Positions 24,389-33,688 of a DNA stretch of 55,087 bases are shown in pieces (the first letter of the stretch is position 1; every line of letters starts with the position of its first letter). This DNA comes from an uncultured Faecalibacterium sp. GTDB lineage: Bacteria > Bacillota > Clostridia > Oscillospirales > Ruminococcaceae. The position numbers and the translations under genes were made by a program. Below the pieces are notes generated by a model, which saw nothing but the letters and a program-made list of their open reading frames with translations, did not search any database and was not told the DNA's origin. The stretch spans positions 1 to 55,087 of the forward strand of contig CAKSXW010000008.1 in NCBI GenBank assembly GCA_934518555.1. Direction: 5' to 3'.

Positions 24389-24422
24389 AACACCCCCGGG
24401 AGCATCTGCTCTCGGGGGTGTT
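24389..24422. terminator. Terminator at the end of the late operon
   Basis: 15-bp arms AACACCCCCGGGAGC / GCTCTCGGGGGTGTT. T-rich on the minus strand, where it ends the lysis genes, and it serves the small plus-strand gene too. Confidence 0.8.
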
Positions 24423-24462
24423 GCTATGTCACGGCTTGCTTACGCTATGTAAGCAACTGGTC

Positions 24463-24711
24463 TCAGTGCACCTGCTTCTTCAGCTGAGCAAGGTAGCCGT
24501 CGGCCTGGATGGCGGCAGGGGTGAAGGAGTTATTCTTCCACCAGACTACCAGGGCGGCCACGGTGGTAATGCCAGCGGTCACCAGCTGCTCCACGGTCTG
24601 GCTTTCCAGGGGCAGCAGGGGCTTGCCGCAGGCACTGAGCACCTGGTTGGTCAGGGCCAGCAGCAGCACAGCGGTACGGGCGATGGTTGCGGTAGAGGTG
24701 TGATCAGACAT
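24463..24711 (-). CDS. SPP1-type phage holin
   Basis: An 82-residue membrane protein of the SPP1 holin family: an N-terminal helix (TAVLLLALTNQVL), a second helix (TAGITTVAALVVWW) and the family tail WWKNNSFTPAA. It would form membrane lesions that release or activate the endolysin. It overlaps the upstream larger holin by 8 bp, so two holin-like proteins are made from the same module. Confidence 0.88.
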   Translation of the reverse strand: MSDHTSTATIARTAVLLLALTNQVLSACGKPLLPLESQTVEQLVTAGITTVAALVVWWKNNSFTPAAIQADGYLAQLKKQVH

Positions 24712-25147
24712 GAGAGGATCCTTTCTGCTCTGTAGAGCTTTCTGCTTTCTGTTTGAGGATATCCACAGCCTTGGTGATGACCGCCGGGATCGGCAGTCCC
24801 ATCAAGCCTGCGTTTTCGATGATGGAGATGGTCTCATTTGCCACGAACGCAATGACGGCGGCGTCTCGCACGAAGCTGGAGCCCATCACGGCATCCAGAC
24901 GGCAGGCAACCAGCACGATCAGCAGGGTCTCCCCCTTGCGGATCAGGCCCTTCCAGCCTGCACGGCTCTCCAGCGTGCCGGTCTCGGTCTTAGGGCTTGC
25001 GTGGAAAACGCCTGCCACGATCAGACCTGTGATGTAGTCGATGGCCATAAAAATGACCAGCGTTTGCAGAGATGCGTCCCAGCCGCCGAAAAGGCTGGCG
25101 ATCAGGCTGCCGATTGCGCCGATGGCAAAACATACATAGTCTTTCAC
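24704..25147 (-). CDS. Phage holin (toxin-secretion/lysis family)
   Basis: A 147-residue protein with three to four transmembrane helices. VIFMAIDYITGLIVAG near residue 35 and the later GLIRKGETLLIVLVACRLD are typical of the toxin-secretion/phage-lysis holin family. The C-terminus (NAGLMGLPIPAVITKAVDIL) is the part preserved in the relic at 23585. It lies between endolysin and the SPP1-type holin. Confidence 0.9.
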   Translation of the reverse strand: MKDYVCFAIGAIGSLIASLFGGWDASLQTLVIFMAIDYITGLIVAGVFHASPKTETGTLESRAGWKGLIRKGETLLIVLVACRLDAVMGSSFVRDAAVIAFVANETISIIENAGLMGLPIPAVITKAVDILKQKAESSTEQKGSSHV

Positions 25148-25160
25148 AGTTCACCCCCTT

Positions 25161-25577
25161 TCAGCCGGTCCAGCGGCTTTTATTGGGCCGGGTGTCCACA
25201 TGGACCCAGCCCCTGGCCCGGCCCGGCTTGATGGGGTAGCGGCCCACACCGCCCCAGTCCGGCATCAGGGCCTCGGCGTAGGCCGCTACCGCCTCCACGC
25301 TGGCCCCCTGCACCTGGATGTCTGCGGCCCGGCCCAGCAGGTGCTGGCTGCTCTTGGAGCCACCAACCTTGGCGTTGTGGGCAGCGGTGCGGTAGCCGCT
25401 GGTGATCACCACGGCCTGGCCAAAGTGCTCCCGGATGGCTTGCAGCAGCACCGGCAGAGCCTGGTCCACCATGATGGTGTCGGAGCCGTCCCGGCACCGC
25501 AGCTCCCGGACCGTAAAGCTGGGGGCCAGGCGGCGGCTGCCGTCCTTGGATAAGCTATACTGCTTGATCGTTGACAT
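25161..25577 (-). CDS. Endolysin, M15A-type peptidase
   Basis: A 138-residue zinc peptidase of the M15A (D-Ala-D-Ala carboxypeptidase-like) family that cuts peptidoglycan peptides. Zinc ligands are in SSQHLLGRAADI (His and Asp, about 78-88) and GWVHVDTR near 125. There is no signal peptide and no cell-wall binding domain, so export depends on the neighbouring holins. It lies 13 bp before the holin and 2 bp after the fibre-like gene. Confidence 0.9.
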   Translation of the reverse strand: MSTIKQYSLSKDGSRRLAPSFTVRELRCRDGSDTIMVDQALPVLLQAIREHFGQAVVITSGYRTAAHNAKVGGSKSSQHLLGRAADIQVQGASVEAVAAYAEALMPDWGGVGRYPIKPGRARGWVHVDTRPNKSRWTG

Positions 25578-25579
25578 TT

Positions 25580-26380
25580 TTATCCTCCCATCACGTTTCC
25601 TTCTCCGTCCACCAGTACCTCTTTCGGCAGCACCATGGCCGGACGGAATCCATGCAAATATGCGACATTTGCGCTTCCCCTTGCTCCTGTGTTCAGGACA
25701 AGAATAGCACTGTTAGATGTGGCGGTGTCCGGAGTTCTCAACCACCAATCGCCAGGCACTCCGTTGTAGTTTGCTACCCGGAGGTCATCGGCACCAGTGG
25801 TCTCACAATTCACAAAATACCTTAGCCTCTCACCCTCTTTCGGCCGATTATTAAACCCAAGATTGACTTCTATCGCACTCAACAGGAAAATTTTACAATA
25901 CAGCCCACTTGCACCGCTGTTCACCGAGGTACTACTTCCGCCGCCTGGTCGATATGGGATTCGCACATCCTTGATAACGCTCCTGACGTTCTGGTCAATC
26001 GAGTTCAAGAACGTCGAGTCCATGTAGGCTCTAATGCTGCTCAGGGAGTAGTCGTTTTTCACGGTCTTGCTCCACTGCTTGGACGAATACACGTCCTTAC
26101 ACAGCAACCATGTGCCATCACAGCTCGCATCATACATGGTGCCAGGACGGCCCTGTTCCACCACGATCCACGGGGTCCGCACCCCTCCCACGGCAAAGTA
26201 CACTACGCTGCCCACGGCCAGGCTCCCCAGGGGTGTGGCTCGCTGATACCACAGCTCCGCCACACCTCGGGGGTCTCCCACATAGGCCTTTTGCACGGCC
26301 CGGGCGATACCAGCCCCGTCTCCCACATACAGCTTGTCGATTTTCTTTGCCACGCTGCGGACGCCTACATAGCCGCTCAT
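25580..26380 (-). CDS. Tail-fibre/receptor-binding-like protein with DUF6273-type domain
   Basis: 266 residues. A short N-terminal segment with KIDKLYVGDGAGIARAVQKAYVGD repeats, common at the start of phage distal tail proteins, is followed (from about 55) by a domain ending in WWLRTPD...GFRPAMVLPKEV. This resembles DUF6273 domains in phage and surface proteins. Position between baseplate and lysis genes suits a host-recognition protein. The DNA for residues about 90-245 is clearly AT-richer than its neighbours, a sign of domain exchange. No reverse transcriptase or template repeat is present, so it is not a diversity-generating target here. Confidence 0.72.
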   Translation of the reverse strand: MSGYVGVRSVAKKIDKLYVGDGAGIARAVQKAYVGDPRGVAELWYQRATPLGSLAVGSVVYFAVGGVRTPWIVVEQGRPGTMYDASCDGTWLLCKDVYSSKQWSKTVKNDYSLSSIRAYMDSTFLNSIDQNVRSVIKDVRIPYRPGGGSSTSVNSGASGLYCKIFLLSAIEVNLGFNNRPKEGERLRYFVNCETTGADDLRVANYNGVPGDWWLRTPDTATSNSAILVLNTGARGSANVAYLHGFRPAMVLPKEVLVDGEGNVMGG

Positions 26381-27249
26381 GGAGCCACCACCTCCTCATC
26401 AGGCGCAGGCTCCTCCGGCTCCGGCAGGTGGATGTCCGTGTCACTGGTCACCTCGTCAGAGCTAGCGGTGCTGTACACCAGGTATACTGTTCCGCTCTCC
26501 AGCGTGCTGACGCCGGGGATCAGGTCCTCGGTGCCCACGGTGATCTTGGTGGGGGTAAAGCCCAGCACCTCGGCAATGGCTTCTTTTGTGAGGGTGTAGG
26601 GGGTGCCGAACTTCCGGTCGGCCTCCTGCTTGGTGTAAAAGCTGCCGTTGTCCAGGTTCCGGATGCTCTGCTCCAGGCGGTCCAGTTTCTCGGTGCCCTG
26701 GGCCATCTGGGCGGCCTGGGCCGCCTGCCATTGTGCCACCAGCTGCTCCGTGGGGATGCCGGTGACGCCGTCTCGCATGAGGCCGCAGACCGCCTCGTCG
26801 GCCCGGGTGTCGGTGAGGTCTGCACTGGTGATGGCGGCGGTGCCGGCAGGCACTGTCAGCACTGCCAGGCCCAGTTCGTAGGTGCGGTGGTTCTGCTGGA
26901 TGGCCGGGGGCTGGGGGTCTGCCGCCGGGGTGCCGGGCTTCAGCTTCAGGGCCGTGAGGTTGGCGTCGGTGTCGAATTGCAGCACCACCCGGTCCTTCCG
27001 GGGCAGGGTGGCGTCGGCCTCCGGCACCGTCAGGGCCACCGGGGCCCGGCTGCACACGCTGACCCCGGCAAAGTCGTCGTAGTTGATCCAGGCCAGGCCC
27101 GGAGCTACCGTCAGCTGCCGGGCCCCGGTGATGGTGACGGCGTAGTTGGTCTCCTTGCTGTAGACGCCGGAGGTCCGGGTGCACAGGTAGGTGGCAATGT
27201 CCTGGGCACTGTAGAGGGGGCCGTCCAGGGGATAGGTCGTAATGCTCAT
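26377..27249 (-). CDS. Putative baseplate/minor tail protein
   Basis: A 290-residue protein. The N-terminal half (MSITTYPLDGPLYSAQDIATYL, then ICxxAPV-like strands and DRVVLQFDTDANLT) is beta-rich and resembles the conserved structural protein next to Gp37-like tail proteins in Clostridia phages. The middle has a coiled-coil stretch (LVAQWQAAQAAQMAQGTEKLDRLEQSIRNL split over about 185-215). GAGGACACC precedes the ATG at 27249; the longer upstream frame overlaps the previous gene and is rejected. Coupled to its neighbours by 4-bp overlaps on both sides. Confidence 0.65.
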   Translation of the reverse strand: MSITTYPLDGPLYSAQDIATYLCTRTSGVYSKETNYAVTITGARQLTVAPGLAWINYDDFAGVSVCSRAPVALTVPEADATLPRKDRVVLQFDTDANLTALKLKPGTPAADPQPPAIQQNHRTYELGLAVLTVPAGTAAITSADLTDTRADEAVCGLMRDGVTGIPTEQLVAQWQAAQAAQMAQGTEKLDRLEQSIRNLDNGSFYTKQEADRKFGTPYTLTKEAIAEVLGFTPTKITVGTEDLIPGVSTLESGTVYLVYSTASSDEVTSDTDIHLPEPEEPAPDEEVVAP

Positions 27250-28253
27250 GGTGTCCTCCTGAGGATGGGGGTGCCGATCTCGGTGGTCACCGAGGTCTCC
27301 CCCTTTTGAGATGTAAGGGTCACAGAGGTGATCCGGGCCGCTGCCTGGATCTGGGTGCCCGGCAGCCGGGCCGCCACCACCTGGCCTACAGTGACAGGCC
27401 CCGTGGGGGTGAAGCGGAAGTTTTCCAGCCGGGTGTGCTTTGCCAGCTCCTGCTGGCCCAGAGCCCGGAGGCTGTCCAGGTAGGCAGCCTGGGTCTGGTC
27501 CTGGTCCTTTTTGCGGCTGGCGGCGTCCACCAGCAGCTCCCGACGGGCAGCCCCCACCGCCTGGGTGGCCCCTACGGTGACAGTGCCCTCCGCCCCCACC
27601 ACGGTGCACACATTTTTATAGTCGGTGATGCTCTCGGTGTACACCAGGCCTGTCAGGTTGCCGTAGTGGGGGGCATACCGGGCATTGGGGTCCAGCTTGG
27701 GGCGGTACAGCTCAAACAGCAGCTGCTTTGCACCGGGGTCGAACCGGAGCCGGAACCCCAGGTCCAGCTCCTGGCACACCTGCTCTGCCAGGGCCAGCAG
27801 GTGGCCTGGGGGCACCTGGCCCGGGTAGATGTCCGGCAGCCCGGCTTCCTGGCCCAGGGCCAGGCCCGGCCAGTCCATGGCCTCCACCAGCTGCCGCAGG
27901 GTGGCCTCCACCCCAAAGCCCTGGAGGGTCTGGGGGTGCACTCGCTCTGCCAGCAGGCTGGTAGCATCCTTGCAGCACAGCACCAGCCGATGGTCTGCCA
28001 GCCGGGCCGACAGGATCCGCATGAGCCGATCAGAGCCACCCAGCCACAGATAGCGGTCCGGGCGGCACAGGTCCTGCAAAGCGGTGGAGGCCTGGAGCTC
28101 CAGCTGCGCCCCCTGGACGTCGGCGTACAGGTTATACCGCTCCGTCCACACCAGGGACACCCAGCTTTCGATGCGGCCCAGCAGCTCCAGCCGACTGCTG
28201 TAGACACTGAGGCTCTTGTGGCCGGTGGTGGTCAGGGTACTGCGTTGGGTCAT
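27246..28253 (-). CDS. Tail protein, ReqiPepy6 Gp37-like
   Basis: A 335-residue tail-associated protein. The layout (GHKSLSVYSSRLELLGRIESW at the start, SLVWTERYN, then GLVYTESITDYKNVCTVVG and a C-terminal GPVTVGQVVAARLPG domain) fits the siphovirus ReqiPepy6 Gp37-like family, which occupies the Tal/baseplate position after Dit. Start at ATG 28253, overlapping the Dit stop by 4 bp. It probably forms the hub below the tail tube. Confidence 0.8.
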   Translation of the reverse strand: MTQRSTLTTTGHKSLSVYSSRLELLGRIESWVSLVWTERYNLYADVQGAQLELQASTALQDLCRPDRYLWLGGSDRLMRILSARLADHRLVLCCKDATSLLAERVHPQTLQGFGVEATLRQLVEAMDWPGLALGQEAGLPDIYPGQVPPGHLLALAEQVCQELDLGFRLRFDPGAKQLLFELYRPKLDPNARYAPHYGNLTGLVYTESITDYKNVCTVVGAEGTVTVGATQAVGAARRELLVDAASRKKDQDQTQAAYLDSLRALGQQELAKHTRLENFRFTPTGPVTVGQVVAARLPGTQIQAAARITSVTLTSQKGETSVTTEIGTPILRRTP

Positions 28254-29101
28254 CTGGTATCCTCCATCACAAGCGTGGCAAAGGCCGGGCAAAAGCTCAG
28301 GGTCAGGTACAGCTTTTCCGCCCCGGCGTCGGCGGTGCGCTGCCAGGGGTGGGTGCCGTGGGGCAGGGTCCACAGGGTGGACTGCTCATCCAGCCGCCCA
28401 AAGCCGTTGACCGCCTGGCCGCTGATGATCTGCTGGATCACCAGCCGCCCGGCCTCCCGGTACACCCGGAGCTGGTCGGTATCCTGCAAAGTGCACACGA
28501 ACCGCAGATACTCCCCGGTCTCCGGGTCCAGGACCCCGGGGTTGGTCACGGTGCCGTGGGCCGTGAGGGTCAGGGTGAAATCCTGGGTATCCAGGCCCGG
28601 GTTGTGGACCCGGAGATAATCGGCCTGTTCCCGGATGCCGTACTGGTGGGTGGTGTACCGGGTGGGCAGCCGGAAGGCCGGGGTCACCTGCAAGGTGGTG
28701 ACGGTGGTCTCGCCCACGCTGCGCCAGAAGGGGCTGGGGCAGTACAGCTGGAAGCTGAAGGTGGGCCACAGCTGTGCTGCCGACACCGCCGGGCACCGCT
28801 GCACCTCGGCGTCGCACCAGAACTTTCCGGCCACTGTCAGCCGCCCGGTGACCCCGGGGGCAAACAGATCCCGGAGCTGCAAACGCAGGTAGGCAGCGTT
28901 CCGCAGGATGCGGCCGGTGATGGTCCGGGTGACCCCGGAGATGCTGCGGCCCTCCACCGTGGCCCCGGTCTGTTGGTAGCCCTGGCTGGTCTCCAGCTCT
29001 ACAGGCAGGTCCCCCAGAGGGTCACAGCTCCACAGCACCCCGGCAGCATAGCCAAAGCCGAAGCTCTGGCCCTCCGGGGTGGTAAAAACCGCATCAAACA
29101 C
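28250..29101 (-). CDS. Distal tail (Dit-like) protein
   Basis: A 283-residue siphovirus-type tail component with the Dit/Sipho_tail layout: an N-terminal beta-barrel domain (to about 130, including GRSISGVTRTITGRIL) and a C-terminal galectin-like part with LTAHGTVTNPGV. It follows the tape measure gene with an 8-bp overlap, the standard position for Dit. It joins the tail tube to the baseplate. Confidence 0.85.
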   Translation of the reverse strand: MFDAVFTTPEGQSFGFGYAAGVLWSCDPLGDLPVELETSQGYQQTGATVEGRSISGVTRTITGRILRNAAYLRLQLRDLFAPGVTGRLTVAGKFWCDAEVQRCPAVSAAQLWPTFSFQLYCPSPFWRSVGETTVTTLQVTPAFRLPTRYTTHQYGIREQADYLRVHNPGLDTQDFTLTLTAHGTVTNPGVLDPETGEYLRFVCTLQDTDQLRVYREAGRLVIQQIISGQAVNGFGRLDEQSTLWTLPHGTHPWQRTADAGAEKLYLTLSFCPAFATLVMEDTR

Positions 29102-32100
29102 CGGCTAACACCGCCCTTTCCTGTTGATACTGCGCTTCTCGCATGAGGTCGGCGGCGGTCTGCGCTTTGGAGTAAATGTACTGGTTGACCTCGATGTTGG
29201 GCCGCTGGGTGCGCTGGGGCAAAGGCCGGGGCTGCTCGTAGTCCCACAGGGTGCCGGAGGAGATCAGGCCGCCCCCGGTACCGGAGGACCCGGCCCCGGA
29301 GGAGCCGGGGTTCCGGCGTTTGAAGGCCACCCCCAGCCCCACCGTGATGGCCGCCAGGGCCGCCACCAGGGCCGCTCCGGCTGCCAGCATGGCAATGCCC
29401 TGAGGGGTGCCAAAGCCTGTAGGCAGCAGGGCGGTGCCGATGGCTTGCAGCATCCCCACAAAGGCGGTGCCGATGGTCCCGATGAGGGAGCCCAGGGAGG
29501 CCAGGATGGTGGGGAAGCTGGACAGCAGACCCCCCTGGAGCCCCTGGCTGATGGCCACGGCCGCCGCCGTCATGGGGGCCTTGAGCCCCTGGAAGATGCC
29601 TGTGAGGGTGCCCCCCAGGCCGGAGAACTGGGCCACCACCTGGCCCAGGCCCCCGGTAAGGCCCTGACAGATCTGGCTGCCCAGGTCCCAGGCCCCTTGG
29701 GCAAGGCTTTGGGCGGCCTTGCCCAGCAGACCGTTGAGCTGCTGGATGATGCTCTTGCCCAGGCTGTCGATCCAGCCCTTGGCCTCCGGAGCCAGGCCGT
29801 TGTACACCGTGGACAAAGCCCACAGGCCCACCGACTTCCAATCCTTTTTCCGGATGCTTTCCACCAGGGTATCCAGGGTGCCCAGGATGCCCTGGTCGGC
29901 CTCCTGCTGCCAGCCCTTGACAAGGCCGTCAAAGCTGTTGGCAGAGGCTTTCCTGATCTCCTCGGTGATCTGCGGAACGCCGTCGGCGGCGATGGTGGTG
30001 ACCTTTTCCACCGTCACTAGGGCCCCGTCCACCACCTCATCAAAGGTCTGGGTGATGATGCGCTTCTGGCTCTCGGTGCTGTCGGTAAGGGTCTCGGTGA
30101 TGGTCTGGGTGCTGGTGGCGATGCCATCCACCACAGACGCCGTGGTGGCGGTGACGGTGCTGGCTACCGTGGCTGCCAGTTCCTCATAGACCTTTTGGGT
30201 CTGGGCGGTGGTCTTGCCGTTCTGGGTCACATGCTTGGTGACGGTCTTGTAGTTTTTGGCCACCCCGTTGACCATCTCCTGGCCGGATTCCGTCACGGTC
30301 CGGGTCAGGCGGTCAAACTCGCTGCTGCCCTGGCGCAGATGCTCGGTCAGCTCGGTGGTCTGGATGGTCACCTTGCCCAAGGCGTTGGCGGTCTCAGTAT
30401 GGCCCTGGTCCTGCACGGACCACAGCAGGGTCTCGGCTGCTGCCTGGGCCGTCTGGGCCGCTGCGGCAGCCGCTCCGCCGGACTTGGTATAGGCAGGCAC
30501 CACCACCTTTGCCAGGTCCTGGGCACTGTCAGCGATGCTGTCGTTGGCCTGGCCCCAGACCGCAGACCAATCGGTGCCCTTGCCGCTGGCAGTTTTAGCC
30601 AGGGTGGCCCCGGCAGTGGCTGCCATGGCGGCGTTGCCCACCACATTGCCCTTGCCGGTAAGGCCCTTGGTCAGGCTCTGGATGATGTTCTTGCCCCATT
30701 CCACCGCCTGGGCAGGCAGGCTCTTGACCCACTGCAAGGCACTGGAAAAGCCCCCCTTGAAGGCGTTCAGCAGGGCGGTGCCCATGCTCTTGACCCCGTT
30801 GGCGATGCCTGTGAGGATGCTTTTGCCGATGTTCAGCCAGTTCACCGCCGAGATCACCGACAGCACAGCCTCCAGGATCTTTTTCCAGTTGGCCAGCAGC
30901 TGGGGCACCGCCTTACCGATGCCCACCACCAGCTGCACCACCAGTGCCACGCCCTGGGCCAGGATCTTGGGCAGGTTGTCGTTGATGACCCCGGCAATGT
31001 TGATGACGATGTCCGGCACATAGGCGATCAGGTCCGGCAGCCCAGCAATCAGGCCGTTGGCCAGCTGGGTGATGCAGTTAAGACCTGCATCCACAAAGGC
31101 TCCGGCGTTGGCCCGGAGCTGGTCCGTAAAGGCCAGCAGCTGCGGCAGGGCGGTAGCTAAAAATGCAGGGATCCCCTGGGTAAAGCCCTGGGCAAGCCCC
31201 GTCACCAGCTGGGTGCCGCTTTGCAGCAGCTCCGGCACAAGGCCCTGCACCACTGCCGGGATGCCGGACACCACATTCCATACCATGGGCAGCAGATTGC
31301 CCACCAGGTAGGTCCGGGTCGATTCCACCAGGGCCTGGAGGGGCTCTGTCAGGTCGGCCCCGGTGGCAAGGCTGCCCAGCAGGTTCTGGGCAGCGGCCTT
31401 CATGGCAGCAAAGCTGCCGGTAAGGGTGGTGGCAGCCTCCTTGGCGGTGGTGCCGGTGATGCCCATCTCCTGCTGGATGACATGGATGGCACTGTACATA
31501 TCCGCCAGGTTCCCCAGGTCATAGTGGACCCCGGAGATCTTCTCGGCGTCGGCCAGCAGCCGCTGCATCTCTGCCTGGGTGCCGCCGTAGCCCAGCTTGA
31601 GGTTGTCGATCATGGTATAGTTCTGCTTTGCCAGTCCCTGGTAGGCGTTCTGGATGGACGCCATATCGGTGCCCATTTTGTTGGCGTTATCCGCCATGTC
31701 CACCATAGCCATGTTGGCCAGATCCGCCGCAGCCTGGGTGTCTTGGCTTACGCTGGCAAGCAGGCTGGCGGCAAAGCTGGTGGTCTGCTCCATGTAGTCG
31801 TTGGCGGAAAGGCCCACGGTGCGCCAGGCGTCGGCGGCGTAGGCCTTGACCTTGTCGGCACTGTCGGCAAACAGAGTCTCGATGCCGCCAATGGACTGCT
31901 GCAGCGCTCCGCCCATGCTGATGGATTCCGACAGGATCTTGCCCACCCCGGCAGCGGCCAGTACCTTTTTCAGGGTGCCTACCAGCTTGGTGCCCAGGGC
32001 CTGCCCGGCTGCATCTCCGGCGGCGGCAGGCTCGCCGCCCAAAGCCTGGGTGATCTTGCCTTGGATGCCCTGGGCTGAGGGCACGATCTGGACATAGGCT

Positions 32101-32126
32101 TTGGCCAGCTCGATCCCTTCTGGCAT
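29094..32126 (-). CDS. Tail tape measure protein
   Basis: A 1010-residue protein that sets tail length. The N-terminus (ELAKAYVQIVPSAQGIQGKI) and the TMP core around QSIGGIETLFADSADKVKAYAADAWRT are typical. Hydrophobic helices follow in the middle (about 330-420), with long repetitive T/V/E-rich helices (about 600-720) after that. Ala/Gly-rich membrane-like segments lie near 880-940. The ATG directly follows the stop of the GT frameshift frame (TAAATG), so it is coupled to the tail chaperones. Confidence 0.93.
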   Translation of the reverse strand: MPEGIELAKAYVQIVPSAQGIQGKITQALGGEPAAAGDAAGQALGTKLVGTLKKVLAAAGVGKILSESISMGGALQQSIGGIETLFADSADKVKAYAADAWRTVGLSANDYMEQTTSFAASLLASVSQDTQAAADLANMAMVDMADNANKMGTDMASIQNAYQGLAKQNYTMIDNLKLGYGGTQAEMQRLLADAEKISGVHYDLGNLADMYSAIHVIQQEMGITGTTAKEAATTLTGSFAAMKAAAQNLLGSLATGADLTEPLQALVESTRTYLVGNLLPMVWNVVSGIPAVVQGLVPELLQSGTQLVTGLAQGFTQGIPAFLATALPQLLAFTDQLRANAGAFVDAGLNCITQLANGLIAGLPDLIAYVPDIVINIAGVINDNLPKILAQGVALVVQLVVGIGKAVPQLLANWKKILEAVLSVISAVNWLNIGKSILTGIANGVKSMGTALLNAFKGGFSSALQWVKSLPAQAVEWGKNIIQSLTKGLTGKGNVVGNAAMAATAGATLAKTASGKGTDWSAVWGQANDSIADSAQDLAKVVVPAYTKSGGAAAAAAQTAQAAAETLLWSVQDQGHTETANALGKVTIQTTELTEHLRQGSSEFDRLTRTVTESGQEMVNGVAKNYKTVTKHVTQNGKTTAQTQKVYEELAATVASTVTATTASVVDGIATSTQTITETLTDSTESQKRIITQTFDEVVDGALVTVEKVTTIAADGVPQITEEIRKASANSFDGLVKGWQQEADQGILGTLDTLVESIRKKDWKSVGLWALSTVYNGLAPEAKGWIDSLGKSIIQQLNGLLGKAAQSLAQGAWDLGSQICQGLTGGLGQVVAQFSGLGGTLTGIFQGLKAPMTAAAVAISQGLQGGLLSSFPTILASLGSLIGTIGTAFVGMLQAIGTALLPTGFGTPQGIAMLAAGAALVAALAAITVGLGVAFKRRNPGSSGAGSSGTGGGLISSGTLWDYEQPRPLPQRTQRPNIEVNQYIYSKAQTAADLMREAQYQQERAVLAGV

Positions 32127-32755
32127 TTAGTTCCCTCCTTTCAGGGCCGCCAGGGCGGCGTCAAAGTCCTGGCCGCTGGCATAGCTTTGCACAGGGCCCC
32201 CCTGCCGGGCCGAAAGCCCCAGCAGGTCTGCCACCACCGAGGGGGGCTTGGAGCGGTCCCCGGCCAGGCCCCAGACGATCTGGGTCAGGCGGTCGGCGGC
32301 GTAGGCCAGCAGCTCCGTTTCCAGGGGCACCTGTCGGCCCTGGGCCAGCCGCAGGCTGCGGCTGCCCTCCGGCAGCCCTGCTGCCAGGGTAGCCGCCAGG
32401 CCCAGCGGCAGAGCACGCCAGTCCAGCACATGGTAATACTGGGCAAAATCGCAGATGAGAGCGTCCTCGTCCGATGCGATCAGTTCGGCGAGGAGGCAGA
32501 GTTTTTTCCGGCACTGAAGCTGTTCAGCAGCTCGCCCACAGCCTGGCCCATGGCTTCAAGGGGAATCCGGCCCTTGGGGTCTGCCAGGTGCTCCATCAGA
32601 CGATTCTTGTTTTCCTCGCCCAGAAAGCGGTCTGTCACGTCGATCAGCTTGGTGGGGTCTTTCTGCATAACGGTAATATCCTGGAACACGATGTAGTCCA
32701 GGGCATTTTCCTCCAGCTCAACGGTAAAGCCGTCGTTGGTCTTTGCGGTGATCAT
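32127..32755 (-). CDS. Tail assembly chaperone GT, made by -1 frameshift
   Basis: The fused product of the G frame (32755 to 32501) and, after a -1 slip at A AAA AAC (32507-32501), a second frame to 32127. The total is about 209 residues. The second frame reads LAELIASDEDALICDFAQYY and then HVLDWRALPL, the start of DUF5361. It has no start codon of its own before an internal ATG at 32429, which would cut the domain. G:GT pairs chaperone tape measure and tube proteins; the position between major tail protein and tape measure is exactly as expected. Confidence 0.88.
32480..32755 (-). CDS. Tail assembly chaperone G
   Basis: A 91-residue unshifted product: VELEENALDYIVFQDIT, a helical core, ending in GKNSASSPN. 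It is the abundant form; the slippery heptamer lies at codons 83-85, a few codons before its stop. It binds the tape measure during assembly with GT. Confidence 0.85.
   Translation of the reverse strand: MITAKTNDGFTVELEENALDYIVFQDITVMQKDPTKLIDVTDRFLGEENKNRLMEHLADPKGRIPLEAMGQAVGELLNSFSAGKNSASSPN
32501..32507 (-). other. Slippery heptamer A AAA AAC
   Basis: In phase with the G frame as GGA AAA AAC. A -1 slip places the ribosome in the DUF5361 frame, open to 32127. Confidence 0.88.
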
Positions 32756-32765
32756 AAGCGTCTCC

Positions 32766-33320
32766 TTACTCCGCCTTGGCGGTGATGTACTCGTAGTGGG
32801 TGTTGCCCTTGGTGTCGGGCACAGCGGTGAGGGTGGTGGCGTAGCCCACGGCCCCCTGGGCGTAGGTGATGTCTCCCACAGCGGTGACGGCGGCGTCCGG
32901 GATGACGATGCGCTTTACTGCATTGTCCTTCAGGATCATCTCCACCACCCAACAGCAATCTTGCTGCTGGGCACTGTTGGCCTGGACGGTGATTCCGGTG
33001 GCCAGGGTGCCGGTAACGTTCTTGTCTCCGTACACCGCCTTCAGCACCTCCACGTTCAGGGCCTCCAGCAGGGTAAAGGCGAAGGTATCCGGCTTTTCGG
33101 TCTGCTGAGTCAGCACCGTGTCACCGCCCCAGGCGGTGGTGGTCTCGTTGGAGGGGGAGTTGGCATTGGTCAGGCCGTCCTCCGACAGGTAGCCCAGGCT
33201 TTTAAAGGCCTGGTCCAGTTTGGTGGTGGCATCGGTGGGCAGGGCCGTGCCCAGGGGGGCACGCCAGACGGCTCCTCCCACTTGGGGCTTGGCGGCGGTT
33301 ACTTTGGTTGCATCTGCCAT
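32766..33320 (-). CDS. Major tail (tube) protein
   Basis: A 184-residue protein: [20 protein letters not shown], then [26 protein letters not shown] split over 45-75, a typical TP901/SPP1-like tube protein start, and alternating beta strands. AAAGGAG sits 8 bp before ATG 33320; a methionine six codons earlier overlaps that site. Upstream of the chaperone genes as in other siphophages. Confidence 0.88.
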   Translation of the reverse strand: MADATKVTAAKPQVGGAVWRAPLGTALPTDATTKLDQAFKSLGYLSEDGLTNANSPSNETTTAWGGDTVLTQQTEKPDTFAFTLLEALNVEVLKAVYGDKNVTGTLATGITVQANSAQQQDCCWVVEMILKDNAVKRIVIPDAAVTAVGDITYAQGAVGYATTLTAVPDTKGNTHYEYITAKAE

Positions 33321-33334
33321 GGCAATTGCTCCTT

Positions 33335-33688
33335 TCAATAATGGGTAATAGAAAAAACGGCCTGGTAGCGAGGCCGTTTCCGGGTAGTATCCGGGAACCG
33401 GTAGTCGGTCACCAGGCGGCAGGACACCACCTGGGGCAGGGTGTCGGCGTCGGCCATGGCGGCCTTGACGGCCTGGTTCAGCCGGGCAGCGTCCAGGGTG
33501 CCGTCGTGGTCCCGGGCGTCGGGGCCGTAGGACTGCACCGCCAGGGTGGTGGTGGGGATGCCCCGGGCCTCATCAGAGCCGGTCTGCTCCAGCACCACAA
33601 AGACCCCCGGGGCCGGGGTGGGCACCGTCAGGTGCACCGGAGCCTCCAGCCGAGGGGCCAAAAATGCAAGGATCTCTGTTTCGATCAT
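33335..33688 (-). CDS. Putative tail terminator protein
   Basis: 117 residues, mixed alpha/beta ([20 protein letters not shown]..., [26 protein letters not shown]). The size, order (after the gp10-like gene, before the tube protein) and fold pattern match tail terminators that cap the tube. Overlaps its upstream neighbour by 4 bp. Confidence 0.65.
   Translation of the reverse strand: MIETEILAFLAPRLEAPVHLTVPTPAPGVFVVLEQTGSDEARGIPTTTLAVQSYGPDARDHDGTLDAARLNQAVKAAMADADTLPQVVSCRLVTDYRFPDTTRKRPRYQAVFSITHY

Noticed and set aside
25580..26380. Diversity-generating retroelement target
   Set aside because: The protein class fits, but there is no reverse transcriptase and no second copy of the 3' region in the window.
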